Source: Mesostigma viride
Lineage: Eukaryota > Streptophyta > Mesostigmatophyceae > Mesostigmatales > Mesostigmataceae
Reading direction: 5' to 3'
Assembly: GCA_009746045.1 (NCBI GenBank)
Contig: RPFO01000276.1
Location: forward strand, 1,052,775-1,116,774
Length of the DNA: 64,000 bases
Position numbers and translations under genes: made by a program. A model generated the notes under the pieces. It did not search any database, was not told where the DNA came from, and saw nothing but the letters and a program-made list of their open reading frames with translations. Below are positions 34,601-43,769 of this stretch, piece after piece. Numbering within the stretch: position 1 is the stretch's first letter; every line of letters begins with the position of its first letter.

Positions 34601-37600
34601 CTTTTGCAGCGGATACCTGGAGGGTGCATGTCGTGTGCCAGCACCACCTAGAGTACACGTGCTGCTGGTGTACTGACTGCCCCTGGTATCGATAGCAACC
34701 TGCCAGCATGGATCCGCGGCGCCAGGGTGGATTGTGTGCGCAGAGTTGCTTACATGGCCATGTCGTGGGGTGGCCTCGCCCCCATCACGCCGCATGTGCC
34801 AGCGTGGAGCAAGCAGGGTGCCGTCGCGCAAGGACGCATGGCCCGCAGCTCGCATGGTTGAACACGCATGGCGGTCACTGTGTGCGGATGGGTACTAGGG
34901 TGACACAGCGCTGGCTGCCGGTGGGCCGTCTGCAGCCTAGGTTCCCTGGGTGCGTCGCAGGTGGGCATGGGGCATTTGCGTGGTTTGCCAGCAAGGGACT
35001 TGCTCGTGAGAGTCAAAGTGTAAGGCCGGGTGAAATCGAGGCCAACCAACCGGTACCATTTTGTCTTTTCCTTACCAGGAATTGGGAGACTTGTTGCAGC
35101 TGCGCCGGCGACCGAACTGCCTCCCGTTGCCTTGTGGCTGCCACCTCGTGCCCTATGTGGCATGCCGCCCTTGCTTCCCCCACCCTGTTTACTGCCTATG
35201 TCACCCACACCCCGGCAAACGTCTCTGCCCCATGCCCCATCCGGTCGAGATGGTGCCATGCACCCCTGCGCCCCTCCCCTCTATTCTTATTTTGTGCATC
35301 GTCAGGCGCACCACATCCCCTGGCTCTCCCCCCACGCATCACTAGTCCTTGCCGGCCCTCTCGTAGACAATGCCACCGTTTGACTCGAAGTGGTCTCCGC
35401 AATTGTACGTTGTGACTCGCCTGCATGAATGGCTGGCTTGCCCCGTCAGGCATGGGCGTCTCAGCAACCCAAGTCGCGGCGAAGCAAAAACAGAAAAAAA
35501 CGGCGGCTGGTGCCTCCGCCTCCAAACCCAAGTCGTTGACTGCCCGTGTGCCTGGGAGTGCCCCTCCTGGTGCTGCCGCTGCGGTGTTGGCGACGGCAGG
35601 GGATGGCAGGAAGAAGAGTGTCCCAGTTGGGGGGGGTAAAGCGGTGGCAAGGGAGGAGCCGACGCCGAGTGCAAGTGAGGAGGAGGCAGAGGAAGAAGAA
35701 GAGAAGGACGACTTCTTTATGGGCAGCAGCGATGAGGAGGCAGGGGATGAGGAAGGAGAGGCGGAGGAGGGAGGGGGCAGGGAGGTGGGGGACGGTGGAC
35801 AGGCAGCATTTGGGAGGGGAAGAGGGAGGGGAGCCAGCGGGGGGGCGCGCGGGGGTACGCGGGGCCGGGGCACTTGGAACGATGGTGCATCCCGCGGGCG
35901 AGGGGGCTTCAGCAGCGGGCGCGGCAGTGGTGGTCGTGGCGGCTTCCCTGCGGCCAAGCGCGGGCGAGGGAACGGCGGCGCGTATAACAGCAGTCACCCG
36001 CGCCCATCTTGGGGGCAAGGGGGCAGGTGAGGCGCCGCGCGTGGTGCAGGCAGATGGCCAGATGGTGTGGGGCATGCATGGTGGCATGTGTGCCCGCAGG
36101 TGCGGCGTCCCCATGCGATGGCCTGTCTGCCGGCCAGGCCTTGGCTTGCTACCCACCGCAAGCGCGCCTGGCCACCCTGCGTACCTGCCATGCGGCCCCT
36201 GTGTATCGCGTTTCTATCTGCGTGTGCACGTGCTCGCTCCCCTGTTGGATGTGTGCTCACCGTGAAGGGGAGGTCCTCGCCGCAGTGGGTAATGTGTTGT
36301 GCCGGCACGCCCACGCACGTAGGTCTCAGGTCCTCCCCTGCAGGACATCTCTTCCGCCCCATCCCTTTTGTATTTTTGTTGCGTCGTCCTATGTGCGCTG
36401 TGCCCTCGTCATCCGCAACATGCGGCGTGGTGCGGCTCCAGGGGTGCTGTGCTTGGTCTGTCGCGATATTCACACTTGGTCTGTCGCGATATTCACAACC
36501 TGCCAGCTGTTTCAGGCCGCGTGCGTGGTGGCCAGGCTGCTGCTGCGTGTGTGTTGCCCTCCTGCATGTGTATCTGCCCTACTGCAGGCCGCATGTTCCA
36601 ACCACCCTTCTACATCACCCTGAACCATTTCTCGTCGACGCTCACTCTCGTTCCCTGCATGCAACCATGTTTTTGGTCGTGCCATGCAACGCCATGGCCC
36701 CCTGGGTGCAAACCCGATGCGCACGATGCTTGTGGCCATGGCCGGGTGGGTGACGCCTGCCAGTCGCGATGCAGAGGACGCAGGCGCGCGCGGAAGGGGA
36801 GCCTTTGGTGCGCGGGGGAGAGGGGGGGGCATGCTGCGGGGCGGCATGCCGGCAGTAGGTGGCCACGCCGGCGGCCACTTGAAGGAGAGGGGGCCGGGTG
36901 CCGGCGCGAACACACCAGGGGTACACGGAGCGCCACCACACAAGAAGGCACCCAAGGACCTGGTGAGTGGCCATGGGGCCGTGTTTGGCACAGCGATGCT
37001 GGTTGGTTGAACAGGGCCGCCCTACCCTCTGTATCCACATGGCCGTGGGCGCCACATCCACCCGTAGTTGATGGGTGCATAGCTTGGTCAATGTTATGCA
37101 TAACACTGGTTTACTAAAGTGTGCGTGACGTGTGGGAGCTTTGTGGGCACGGGGGCGCTCTCATTCCCAGGTATAGAGAGCGTGTGTGGCCACAGCGCAT
37201 GTGCATGGGACAAGTATCAAATCTCATGGGCAGGGTGCTGCTTGGCCTCAGTGCGTGCAGCACCACACAGCACTGTGGTGTGGATGCATGCCCTCACATG
37301 TGCCAACAGCATGCTCACCACGTCACGGCTGGGCTCCTCCGCTGGATGTTGGTTATGGGGTATGGGCATCCCCTTGCTGGGAGTATCATGTCACCATGGC
37401 GTGGGGCTATCTCCTCTCAACCTTGCTCTTCATGGGCGCGGAAGCCGCTGGGGTATACAGGGTAGGTGAAGCACTGGGCAGTTGGCTTCTGTTCCCTTGC
37501 AGCCAGCCCCAACTTCCATTGGTATGGCTGGCTTCCTGCCTGCCTTGGTCGCCTGTTTTATTGTAGAAAGAGAGTTGATCCTTTAAGGTGCCTGGTGATG

Positions 37601-38238
37601 TTGGTTGCGCAGATTGTGAGGGTTGCAGGTCGAGGTGTGTAGCGCAAAGAATCGTTGGCTGTGGTTGTCATGAGCAGACAGTCATTGGCTCGTCTAAAAA
37701 ACAGGCATACTACATATGTGACTGAAGGGGGTGCTGTTGCTTTTTTTGATGTAAAAATGCTTTGAAAATATTGATTGTAAAGAACATTGTTGCTACGTTG
37801 CGCATTTGGTGAATGATGCGGCGAAGGTGAAATGCTTTCCTTGGGTCTCTTGCACCTTCAAGGGACAGGAGCTGGATGAGAGGTTTTGTGGGGGAGGCGA
37901 GCAAGTTTTGTCGGGTGCTGCTTCTCCACCCTCGTGTAGCTGCTCGGCCCGGCCCTTTGTCCTGGCTATTGGTATACGTTTGACTCGCCCATTCTTGAGC
38001 GAGGCATAATACTTCCCTGTCCCTTTCAATAGGGCGGTCTAATTGTTGCCATGGGGTGGTGCACCCTTCGCCATGCTCTGCCTGCGACCCCACACGGCAG
38101 CATGAAACACTGAAGCTTAAGGTGCCGAGTGAGAGGAGGGAGTCAGGGGCAGACGGCTCAGCACACGCCGGGATGCCCGGGGATGACGCTGGCAAAAAGA
38201 AACGAAAGCGAAAGCACCGCAAGAAGAAGCCGCAGTGA
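31640..38238 (+). CDS. EFG1: rRNA-processing protein EFG1 homologue, 7 exons
   Basis: EFG1 is a nucleolar protein needed for early small-subunit rRNA processing. Exons: 31,640-31,741; 32,353-32,488; 33,123-33,355; 33,780-33,978; 35,450-36,026; 36,764-36,962; 38,101-38,238. All phases agree and give 527 residues. The family domain is visible: SQIRDIERLLKK, then LPESVVQQKQQELAQLQQ, then LAVRYHKVKFFERQKVDRRL (exon 2/3 junction), then YIKHFPKGEKYVSLF (exon 3/4). The yeast protein is about half this length. Here exons 5-6 add an acidic segment (about residues 285-320) and a Gly/Arg-rich GAR-like domain (GFSSGRGSGGRGGF), and exon 7 ends in a Lys/Arg run (KKKRKRKHRKKK) resembling a nucleolar signal. 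Start: first ATG before the conserved helix. A TGTAA motif at 38,364-38,368 could be the algal polyadenylation signal. Confidence 0.9.
33977..34610 (+). repeat. 34-bp minisatellite beginning at the EFG1 exon-4 splice donor, about 18 copies
   Basis: The exon 4 junction is CCCCGACG|GTGCGTGG. From it starts a tandem array of units GGTGCGTGGGGGGG plus TTGTACCTGATGCCTCAAC (33-35 bp). Almost every unit restores CGGTGCGTGG, a copy of the real donor; a few read CGGTGCATGG. Variants TACC/TCCC and G-run length differ among units. Confidence 0.95.
36467..36512 (+). repeat. Tandem duplication of a 22-bp segment
   Basis: CTTGGTCTGTCGCGATATTC is repeated twice head to tail within EFG1 intron 5. Confidence 0.85.
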
Positions 38239-38995
38239 CAGAGTTCTCGGGAAGTGCAGTACACCGCATTCTCCTTGTTTGAAGGGGCGGGGTGTTGTAT
38301 GGCATGGCGTGGTGGATAGCATGGTGTGCTACCCAGGGAGCTTTTCAATGGGGATGGGCTCCCTGTAAGCGACATGGCAGAGCATACATTTTCTTGTTGA
38401 AAGATGTCGTTGGGTCTTCATATTGCTAAGAAAATGGGGGAATGGGTTTTCTGGATGAGACTTGGAGGACCCCACTGAGTCGTGCAGGGATCACATACTT
38501 TTTAGGGACCGTCTGCAGAGTGGAGGCAAGTTCTTCTGCGCTATCGCATAGCAAATGATGCTCCATTGTCGAGGGTTGAGCTAAAAGAAACAGTGGCTTG
38601 CCGGTTGGGAGTGTTATTTACAGCGTTGTTGACCTGTACTTATCAGGCAGAACACATTGTTGATCAATTCATGAATGAAACCTTACTATATTGCAGCCAA
38701 TCATACTTCCACGGTCTAGGTAGCGCCACGATGATTATATCCATGGCAGACTGCATTTGGCCCAATATGACTGCGCAGGCGCCTCGTATAAGTTAATTTA
38801 ATTCGTGCCTGCCATGCATGAAGATAAGCATGCACCTCATGCATGCATGCATGGCAGGCTGATCTTGTCCAAGCAACTCTGCCCATGCAAACTGCTTCGG
38901 CCCTTTGCACATGGACTGCGTCATGCACGTGGTAACCAATTAATTAACATTCACCCGAATATACACAACGAGAAAGAGGGAGCTGGCAGGCCCTA
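38239..38995. other. EFG1 3' flank, no gene seen
   Basis: Contains the TGTAA motif near 38,364, then AT-richer sequence with ATGCATGC runs (about 38,815-38,850) and an AATTAATTAA site near 38,938 that marks the edge of the next transposon island. No coding sequence is supported. Confidence 0.6.
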
Positions 38996-39064
38996 ACCTC
39001 TCGCGCGATTAGAAATGCATCGTATCCGTCCTGGTAAGTCGACCTAGCACGTTGCAGCTTAGCA

Positions 39065-39145
39065 CCATATAGGGGGTGCTGGTGGACTTTATCAAGGCTT
39101 TCGATTCGGTACGTTTTCTGGCCTGCGCTGTGGCACATCCTGGCT
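39065..39145 (+). pseudogene. LINE reverse-transcriptase fragment
   Basis: Translation gives VLVDFIKAFDSVRFWPALWH, closely resembling the reverse-transcriptase block IFVDYIKAFDTV..LWEALW on the minus strand near 41,160. This is the region of the first catalytic Asp of LINE reverse transcriptases. Surrounding sequence (about 39,000-39,330) is probably degraded ORF2 with frameshifts. Confidence 0.6.
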
Positions 39146-39344
39146 AGAGCTACGTTCAGGAATTCCTCCCCATCCGCTGAGCACTGTCATACGCAAACCG
39201 TACGTATCATGAAGGGTTCCAAGCCTATCTGTGGACAAGGAGAAATGGGCTGCCGTCTGCGATAAGCACCTTCCTGAGGGGCATGCTCCTGTTTTATCCC
39301 CACAGCCCCCGCGGCCCATTGCTAGAATGCAGGGTAGAATACCA

Positions 39345-39380
39345 AGGAGACAACCAGCGCAGGCCAGAAATCGGTAAAAT
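39345..39380 (+). mobile_element. 5' fragment of the SINE-like element
   Basis: AAGGAGACAACCAGCGCAGG and the following CCAGAAATCGG match the first 30 bp or so of the SINE-like copies at 42,922 and 56,798. Confidence 0.55.
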
Positions 39381-39629
39381 ACGTCCGCAGGTGCATGGAG
39401 GGGCCCCTGAGGATAATTATTGCCCCTGAGGATAGCTAGCCGCTACACTACCGCCTCGTCTGCCATTACAGTACAGGACACTGTAGAGGACAGCTCAGAT
39501 GAGGATTATATCTCCCTCTAGTGACTATATCAAGGAGACAACCCTAAAGTGACTATATATGGTCGGGGCATGATGCAGACAATATTTGTGACTTTTGCAT
39601 AATTTTTAAATTTCTAGTGAGATTAGCAT

Positions 39630-39750
39630 ATATATAGGACCTGGACGTCATATTGGCGTCAGCGCTTGTCGGTGGCGCTGACTCGGGCCATGGCTGACAT
39701 CATGCTCCGCCGTACGCGGGCTGATTTTGCGGTGCAGCAGGGCTATTAGG
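39630..39750 (+). pseudogene. LINE ORF2 extreme C-terminus fragment
   Basis: Bases 39,640-39,749 match 9,635-9,741, with differences and an internal frame slip: a segment encoding ALTRAMADIMLRRTRADFAV, then a stop at 39,747. Only the last 35 or so codons of ORF2 remain. Confidence 0.7.
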
Positions 39751-39869
39751 TTCCTCCCGTTAGGCGTTTCCATTGGTCTTATCGTAGTATAGAGCTTTGA
39801 CATGGCTCTGTATATAGGTTTATAGCTGGGCGTTTGCTTTGGTTTGAGTGATTTCATTCTGCTGTAAGT

Positions 39870-40115
39870 AATTATATTTTTAATATATATTCATTGAGAA
39901 TGATAGATTACGGAGGTGAGATAGGCATGCAACATAAGGAAAAACCCTTTATTTAAAAATGATATTTTTAATATATATATTCATTGATAATGATAGATTA
40001 CGGAGGTGAGATAGGCATGCAACATAAGGAAAAACCCGATAACTGGGAGAATAACCCTGAAGAAATTAATAGTAATCATAGTAGACACAGACATCCAAGG
40101 ATCACGCCAGCTGCA
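39870..40115 (+). repeat. Direct duplication of the dispersed 'TTACGGAGGTGAGATAGGCA' segment
   Basis: Two copies of about 75 bp (39,876-39,951 and 39,963-40,039) share ATTCATTGA, GATTACGGAGGTGAGATAGG and AACATAAGGAAAAACCC. The second continues into GAAGAAATTAATAGTAATC. They match, in opposite orientation, the segments at 7,435-7,560 and 16,720-16,815. Confidence 0.75.
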
Positions 40116-40194
40116 CAAGGTACAACTAACTATACATCACAAAACTACACGCAGCAACAGCGCTGCCGGCCCACCATGCAGGCCTGGAAGGGAT

Positions 40195-41400
40195 CTAGAC
40201 CGCATGGGTCGCGACAAAGTCGGCCCGCCGGGTGCGGCGGAATAACACATCAGCCACGGTGCGAGTGAGGGCGAGTGACAGGCGCTGCCGCCAATACGAG
40301 GACCACGTGCGGGCCGACCACGGGGCGGTCTGACCCTCGAGGTCGAGGCGGTCTTCACGGCGCTGGCAGCACTCGTGGAAAAACTCCGCTGTCTTGGGGC
40401 CCATGGCCCCGAACTCCTCAAGGACAAAGGGGATGACCCGGTGGGGCCCCACATTGCCGTAGGAGGCAAACTTGTCGCGCTCAGCCACAGTGGCAGCAGC
40501 GCCGGCATCCACAGCCGCCCGGAGGATGTGGCGACCGGAAAGCGGCCGAGCCACGGAGACATCGATGAGCAGGTGGCAACCCTGCCCGTCGTAGTCAAGC
40601 ACGGTAATGTCGGGGAGGTGGTTGGGTGAGTAGAGGGCGGCCCCATCCGCGTCCTCGTCGCACTTGATGGTGGAGTGGGGAAAGACCGACCGAACCATGG
40701 CAAACACCACCCGGAGGAGAGCGGTATGGAGATAGAGGAACCAGTTCTGGTTCTGCTAGCCACCCATGCTTGCGATGTAGTGCGTCCCAGTAGTGTCCAG
40801 AGCAAGCCCGCAGCTGCCGCAGGACGCACCCGCCGTGATGAGAGGTTGAGGCGGGGCAAAGAGCTGGTGGCGGAGAGCGATGGCGTAAAGGGCCGGAACC
40901 AGCGTGAACAAAGGGCTCATGGGGAGGGCGCGCAGGAATTTAATATATATGCTAATCTCATCTGGATCGATATGGGGACAGGACACAACCTTGCCACACC
41001 CCGTGGTGAAGGGGGAATGGTGGGGTGGTCGATCGGCCTCCGCAGTCCGCACTACTGCCTGTGAGCCCTGATACAGTACGACTGGCAGCAATAAACGCTG
41101 GCGGTACCCGGTCCAGAGCTAGGATGGCCCAAAGAGCCTCCCAGAGGACCGTGTCAAAGGCCTTGATATAGTCGACAAAAATAGAGACCAGCGGCAAACC
41201 ATCAAGGCAAAGGCGACGCACCTCCTCCATCAACCGGCGGGGAGTCATGTCAGTGAAGTGAGATGTCCAACTATGCCTGGACCGGCGCATGGCGATCCAA
41301 CTCCGTGGAAGGACTCGGGTAGTTGTCTGAGAGGAAAGACGCGAAGGCTTCGGGAGCTGCGGGGCTATCTCTAGGTAGTAGACCTGCATGGAGGGAGACA
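40195..41400 (-). pseudogene. LINE ORF2 remnant: reverse-transcriptase core and C-terminus
   Basis: On minus, 41,400-40,960 encodes SIFVDYIKAFDTVLWEALWA and, after about 40 residues, HHGVWQGCVLSP, matching the reverse-transcriptase blocks with the first catalytic Asp and the GxxQGxxLSP motif. The expected YADD block is missing. The sequence jumps to CGLALDTTGTHYIASMGG near 40,770, so several hundred codons are deleted. Bases 40,710-40,195 then give a good C-terminus: LPDITVLDYDGQGCHLLIDV, YGNVGPHRVIPFVLEEFGAM and WSARTWSSYWRQRLSLALTR. One stop separates the two parts. This is a non-LTR retrotransposon polyprotein, now inactive. Confidence 0.85.
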
Positions 41401-41465
41401 GAGGGTAACAAGAAATGTTGATAGGGCAAACACACACACCGACACACACACACATGCACACATGC

Positions 41466-41662
41466 ATACACACACACACACACACACACCACCACCACCA
41501 CCACCACCACCACCACCACCACCACCACCACCACCACCACCACCACCACCACCACCACCACCACCACCACCACCACCACCACCACCACCACCACCACCAC
41601 CACCACCACCACCACCACCACCACCACCACCACCACCACCACCACCACCACCACCACCACCA
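41466..41662. repeat. (CA)n followed by a ~58-copy (CCA)n microsatellite
   Basis: A CA run (41,466-41,488) is followed by an unbroken CCA repeat of about 174 bp (41,489-41,662), inside a LINE remnant. The His, Pro, Trp and Gly homopolymer frames are artefacts. Confidence 0.99.
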
Positions 41663-41929
41663 CGTACCACCACCACCACTACCAACACAAACAACCAAAA
41701 CTAAGCAGGAAAAGAGGGAACGCATACACACATACACGAAGGGGCTCAAAGAAAAAGTAAGGAGTATACATTACAAAGGGAAAAAGAAAAAAGAAAAAGA
41801 AAGAAAAAAGAAAAGAAAATGTAAATGGTAATAATACGAACAGTAATAAATAAAGACTAAGTGAAGAGTAATAATAAAACCAAAAACAAAAATGGAATAA
41901 AGGAAAGGTCATTGCTGGGATGTGGTGAG

Positions 41930-42314
41930 ATGTAAGCTATGCGTCAGCCTACCTAAGCATGGTATTGCATGGTTGTATTGCAGCCACAGATGATGCCTGG
42001 CTTTATTTATTTAGTTATGCTGTGCCCACGCGCAGAGAGTTACTCTCTGCTGAGACGCCGTGCCCTAGCTTCTAAATGGCCATGCTGATCTTCCACCCCA
42101 TGACGGGCCCCTTTGCGCTCTGAGAGATCGATCATGACCAGTGGTGCAGGTGCACTTGGTGCACCTAGAGCAGGTGTAGTTTACATCCTACCCTTGCAGG
42201 AAGTAGCCCAGAATGTATTAACCCCTAAATGGTCTTACCATATATGCCCCTTCTCAGGGCCATGTGCCACATGTACTCCCAACGGAGTTATGTTCCTAAT
42301 TAATTAATTAATTG
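41930..42314 (+). mobile_element. Solo 3' end of the ORF1-only LINE
   Basis: Contains the stem-loop GCAGAGAGTTACTCTCTGC (about 42,033-42,051), a TGCACTTGGTGCACC palindrome (about 42,149), the GCCCCTTCTCAGGGCC block (about 42,246), and a (TTAA)n tail at 42,297-42,313. Coding parts are absent. Confidence 0.8.
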
Positions 42315-42424
42315 CACCCACAGTGTTGCGCCCCAGCACCATGCTGTGGAGAGAGCGCTCTGTGGGCTGCCCACTTGCGGCAGTGAGAGAAGCTAGGGCG
42401 CCCTCCCTCCTTGTCGATGTGTAT

Positions 42425-42590
42425 AGAGTTGAAATCCTATAGTCAGCGAAAGTTGGTGCGAGAGGTCCCCAGTTCGATTACGGTCGGATTCATTTGCAGA
42501 TCGCGTTTTTTCGCGTTTTCCGCGGCCCGGCACTGAACGCAAATGGTTTTCACCTTTGCGGAGTGCCTGATCAGAATAGAGTTGAAGGTT
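42425..42590 (+). mobile_element. tRNA-related SINE-like repeat, copy 1
   Basis: The segment from CCTATAGTCAGCGAAAGTTGG through GGTCCCCAGTTCGATTACGG to GCGGAGTGCCTGATCAG occurs in opposite orientation at about 57,365-57,505. CAGTTCGATTACGG resembles an internal RNA polymerase III B box, and the upstream part is tRNA-like in copy 2. Copy 1 lacks the outer 5' part. Confidence 0.5.
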
Positions 42591-42921
42591 CCTTTACTTC
42601 GTATTGGCACCCACATGACGCAATCACGTGCTGATAATTAATTACGAACTGGGACCGTTATTTATCAATGAGACAACGCTCGCAGGCCAGAAATCTGGAG
42701 AATCCGGACCTTGGTAGCTCCGTTATTAGGACCGTTATTCATGACTGTAACGATCGAATAAAATCGTAACATGGAACATGCTTAATCAACTGCGTTGCTG
42801 ATTGCATGTCCAATACTTGTACACTGTTTGGATTGAATAGTCGTACCAATTTGCTCACAATTTTTTTTTAAAAAAATGCCTGGCTCATTCTCACGAGCGC
42901 ATGCATGACTGCCTACCATAT

Positions 42922-43583
42922 CAAGGAGACAACCAGCGCAGGCGCCAGAAATCGGGAGGATCTGGACCATGGTAGCTCGAGCCTGCCCAGGTATGTATGT
43001 TATCTTTTCCGCGTTTTTGAGTCGTTCAGGATAATGAATATGAAGTGAGACAACTATGCCTGGACGCATGGCGATCCAACGCCGTGGAAGGACTAGGGTA
43101 GTTGTCTGAGAGGGAAGACGCGAAGGCCGCGGGAGCCGCGTGGCTATCTCTAGGTAGACCTGCATGGAGGGAGACAGAGGGTACAACAATAAAGGTTGAT
43201 AGGGAAAACACACATACACACACACACACAACACCACCACTACCAACACAAACAACCAAAAATAAGAATGGAGACCAAAATTATGAATGGAGATGGAAAT
43301 GTGTAGCCTTGAGCATTGAAATTATGGCTGGCTTACGTGTAGAGCGACTAGATGACCTAGACAGTGGGGCCAGAAACAGCTTGATTGATCAGGGCGTGTG
43401 TTTCGAGCCCAACTGGCCAGGAGTGTCTAGTGGTGAGCACCATTGCTGCGATCGCTCTCCCACCGTTTACGAGGAAATACCCGCAAATGGAAAACCACTG
43501 AAAAGGTCTAGCTAGTCAGTCATTATGTTAGCCATGCCATGTTTCCAAACGTCCAAGAACTGCACACGGTGCAAAGGCAAAAA
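42922..43583 (+). mobile_element. SINE-like element with a mini-ORF, copy 1, interrupted
   Basis: Homologous to the intact copy at 56,798-57,197. The head has TGGTAGCTCGAGCCTG and a TTGAGTCGTTCAGG segment, followed by the conserved mini-ORF region (43,322-43,516). A 237-bp LINE fragment (43,045-43,281), flanked by TATGAA repeats, is inserted between head and mini-ORF. That fragment matches 41,270-41,460. Confidence 0.75.
43322..43516 (+). CDS. Conserved mini-ORF of the SINE-like element, copy 1
   Basis: An open frame of about 63 codons includes MAGLRVERLDDLDSGARNSL and then VCFEPNWPGVSSGEHHCCDR, ending KPLKRSS. It is identical in layout to the frame at 56,944-57,129. The two differ by about seven substitutions, five of them replacing similar amino acids, plus a 3-base insertion near the end. 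Whether it is translated is unknown; two copies are too few to show selection. Confidence 0.35.
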
Positions 43584-43769
43584 TCTTGAGGACATTACTT
43601 TCAAATGTGCGGCGGGAACCATTGAAAGCCCGCGTATGCCAGAAAACATCGTGTTACTGTAGCGACGCGACGGTGTGCACCATATGGATGCGCAATGTGT
43701 AGTTAGTGCCATACGACATGGGTTGCACTTGCATGTCTGGAATCAAACGTGACGGCCCGCCCTCACTTT

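Noticed and set aside
41271-41831. Homopolymer Trp, Gly, Val, His or Pro proteins
   Set aside because: Produced by the (CCA)n microsatellite in all six frames.
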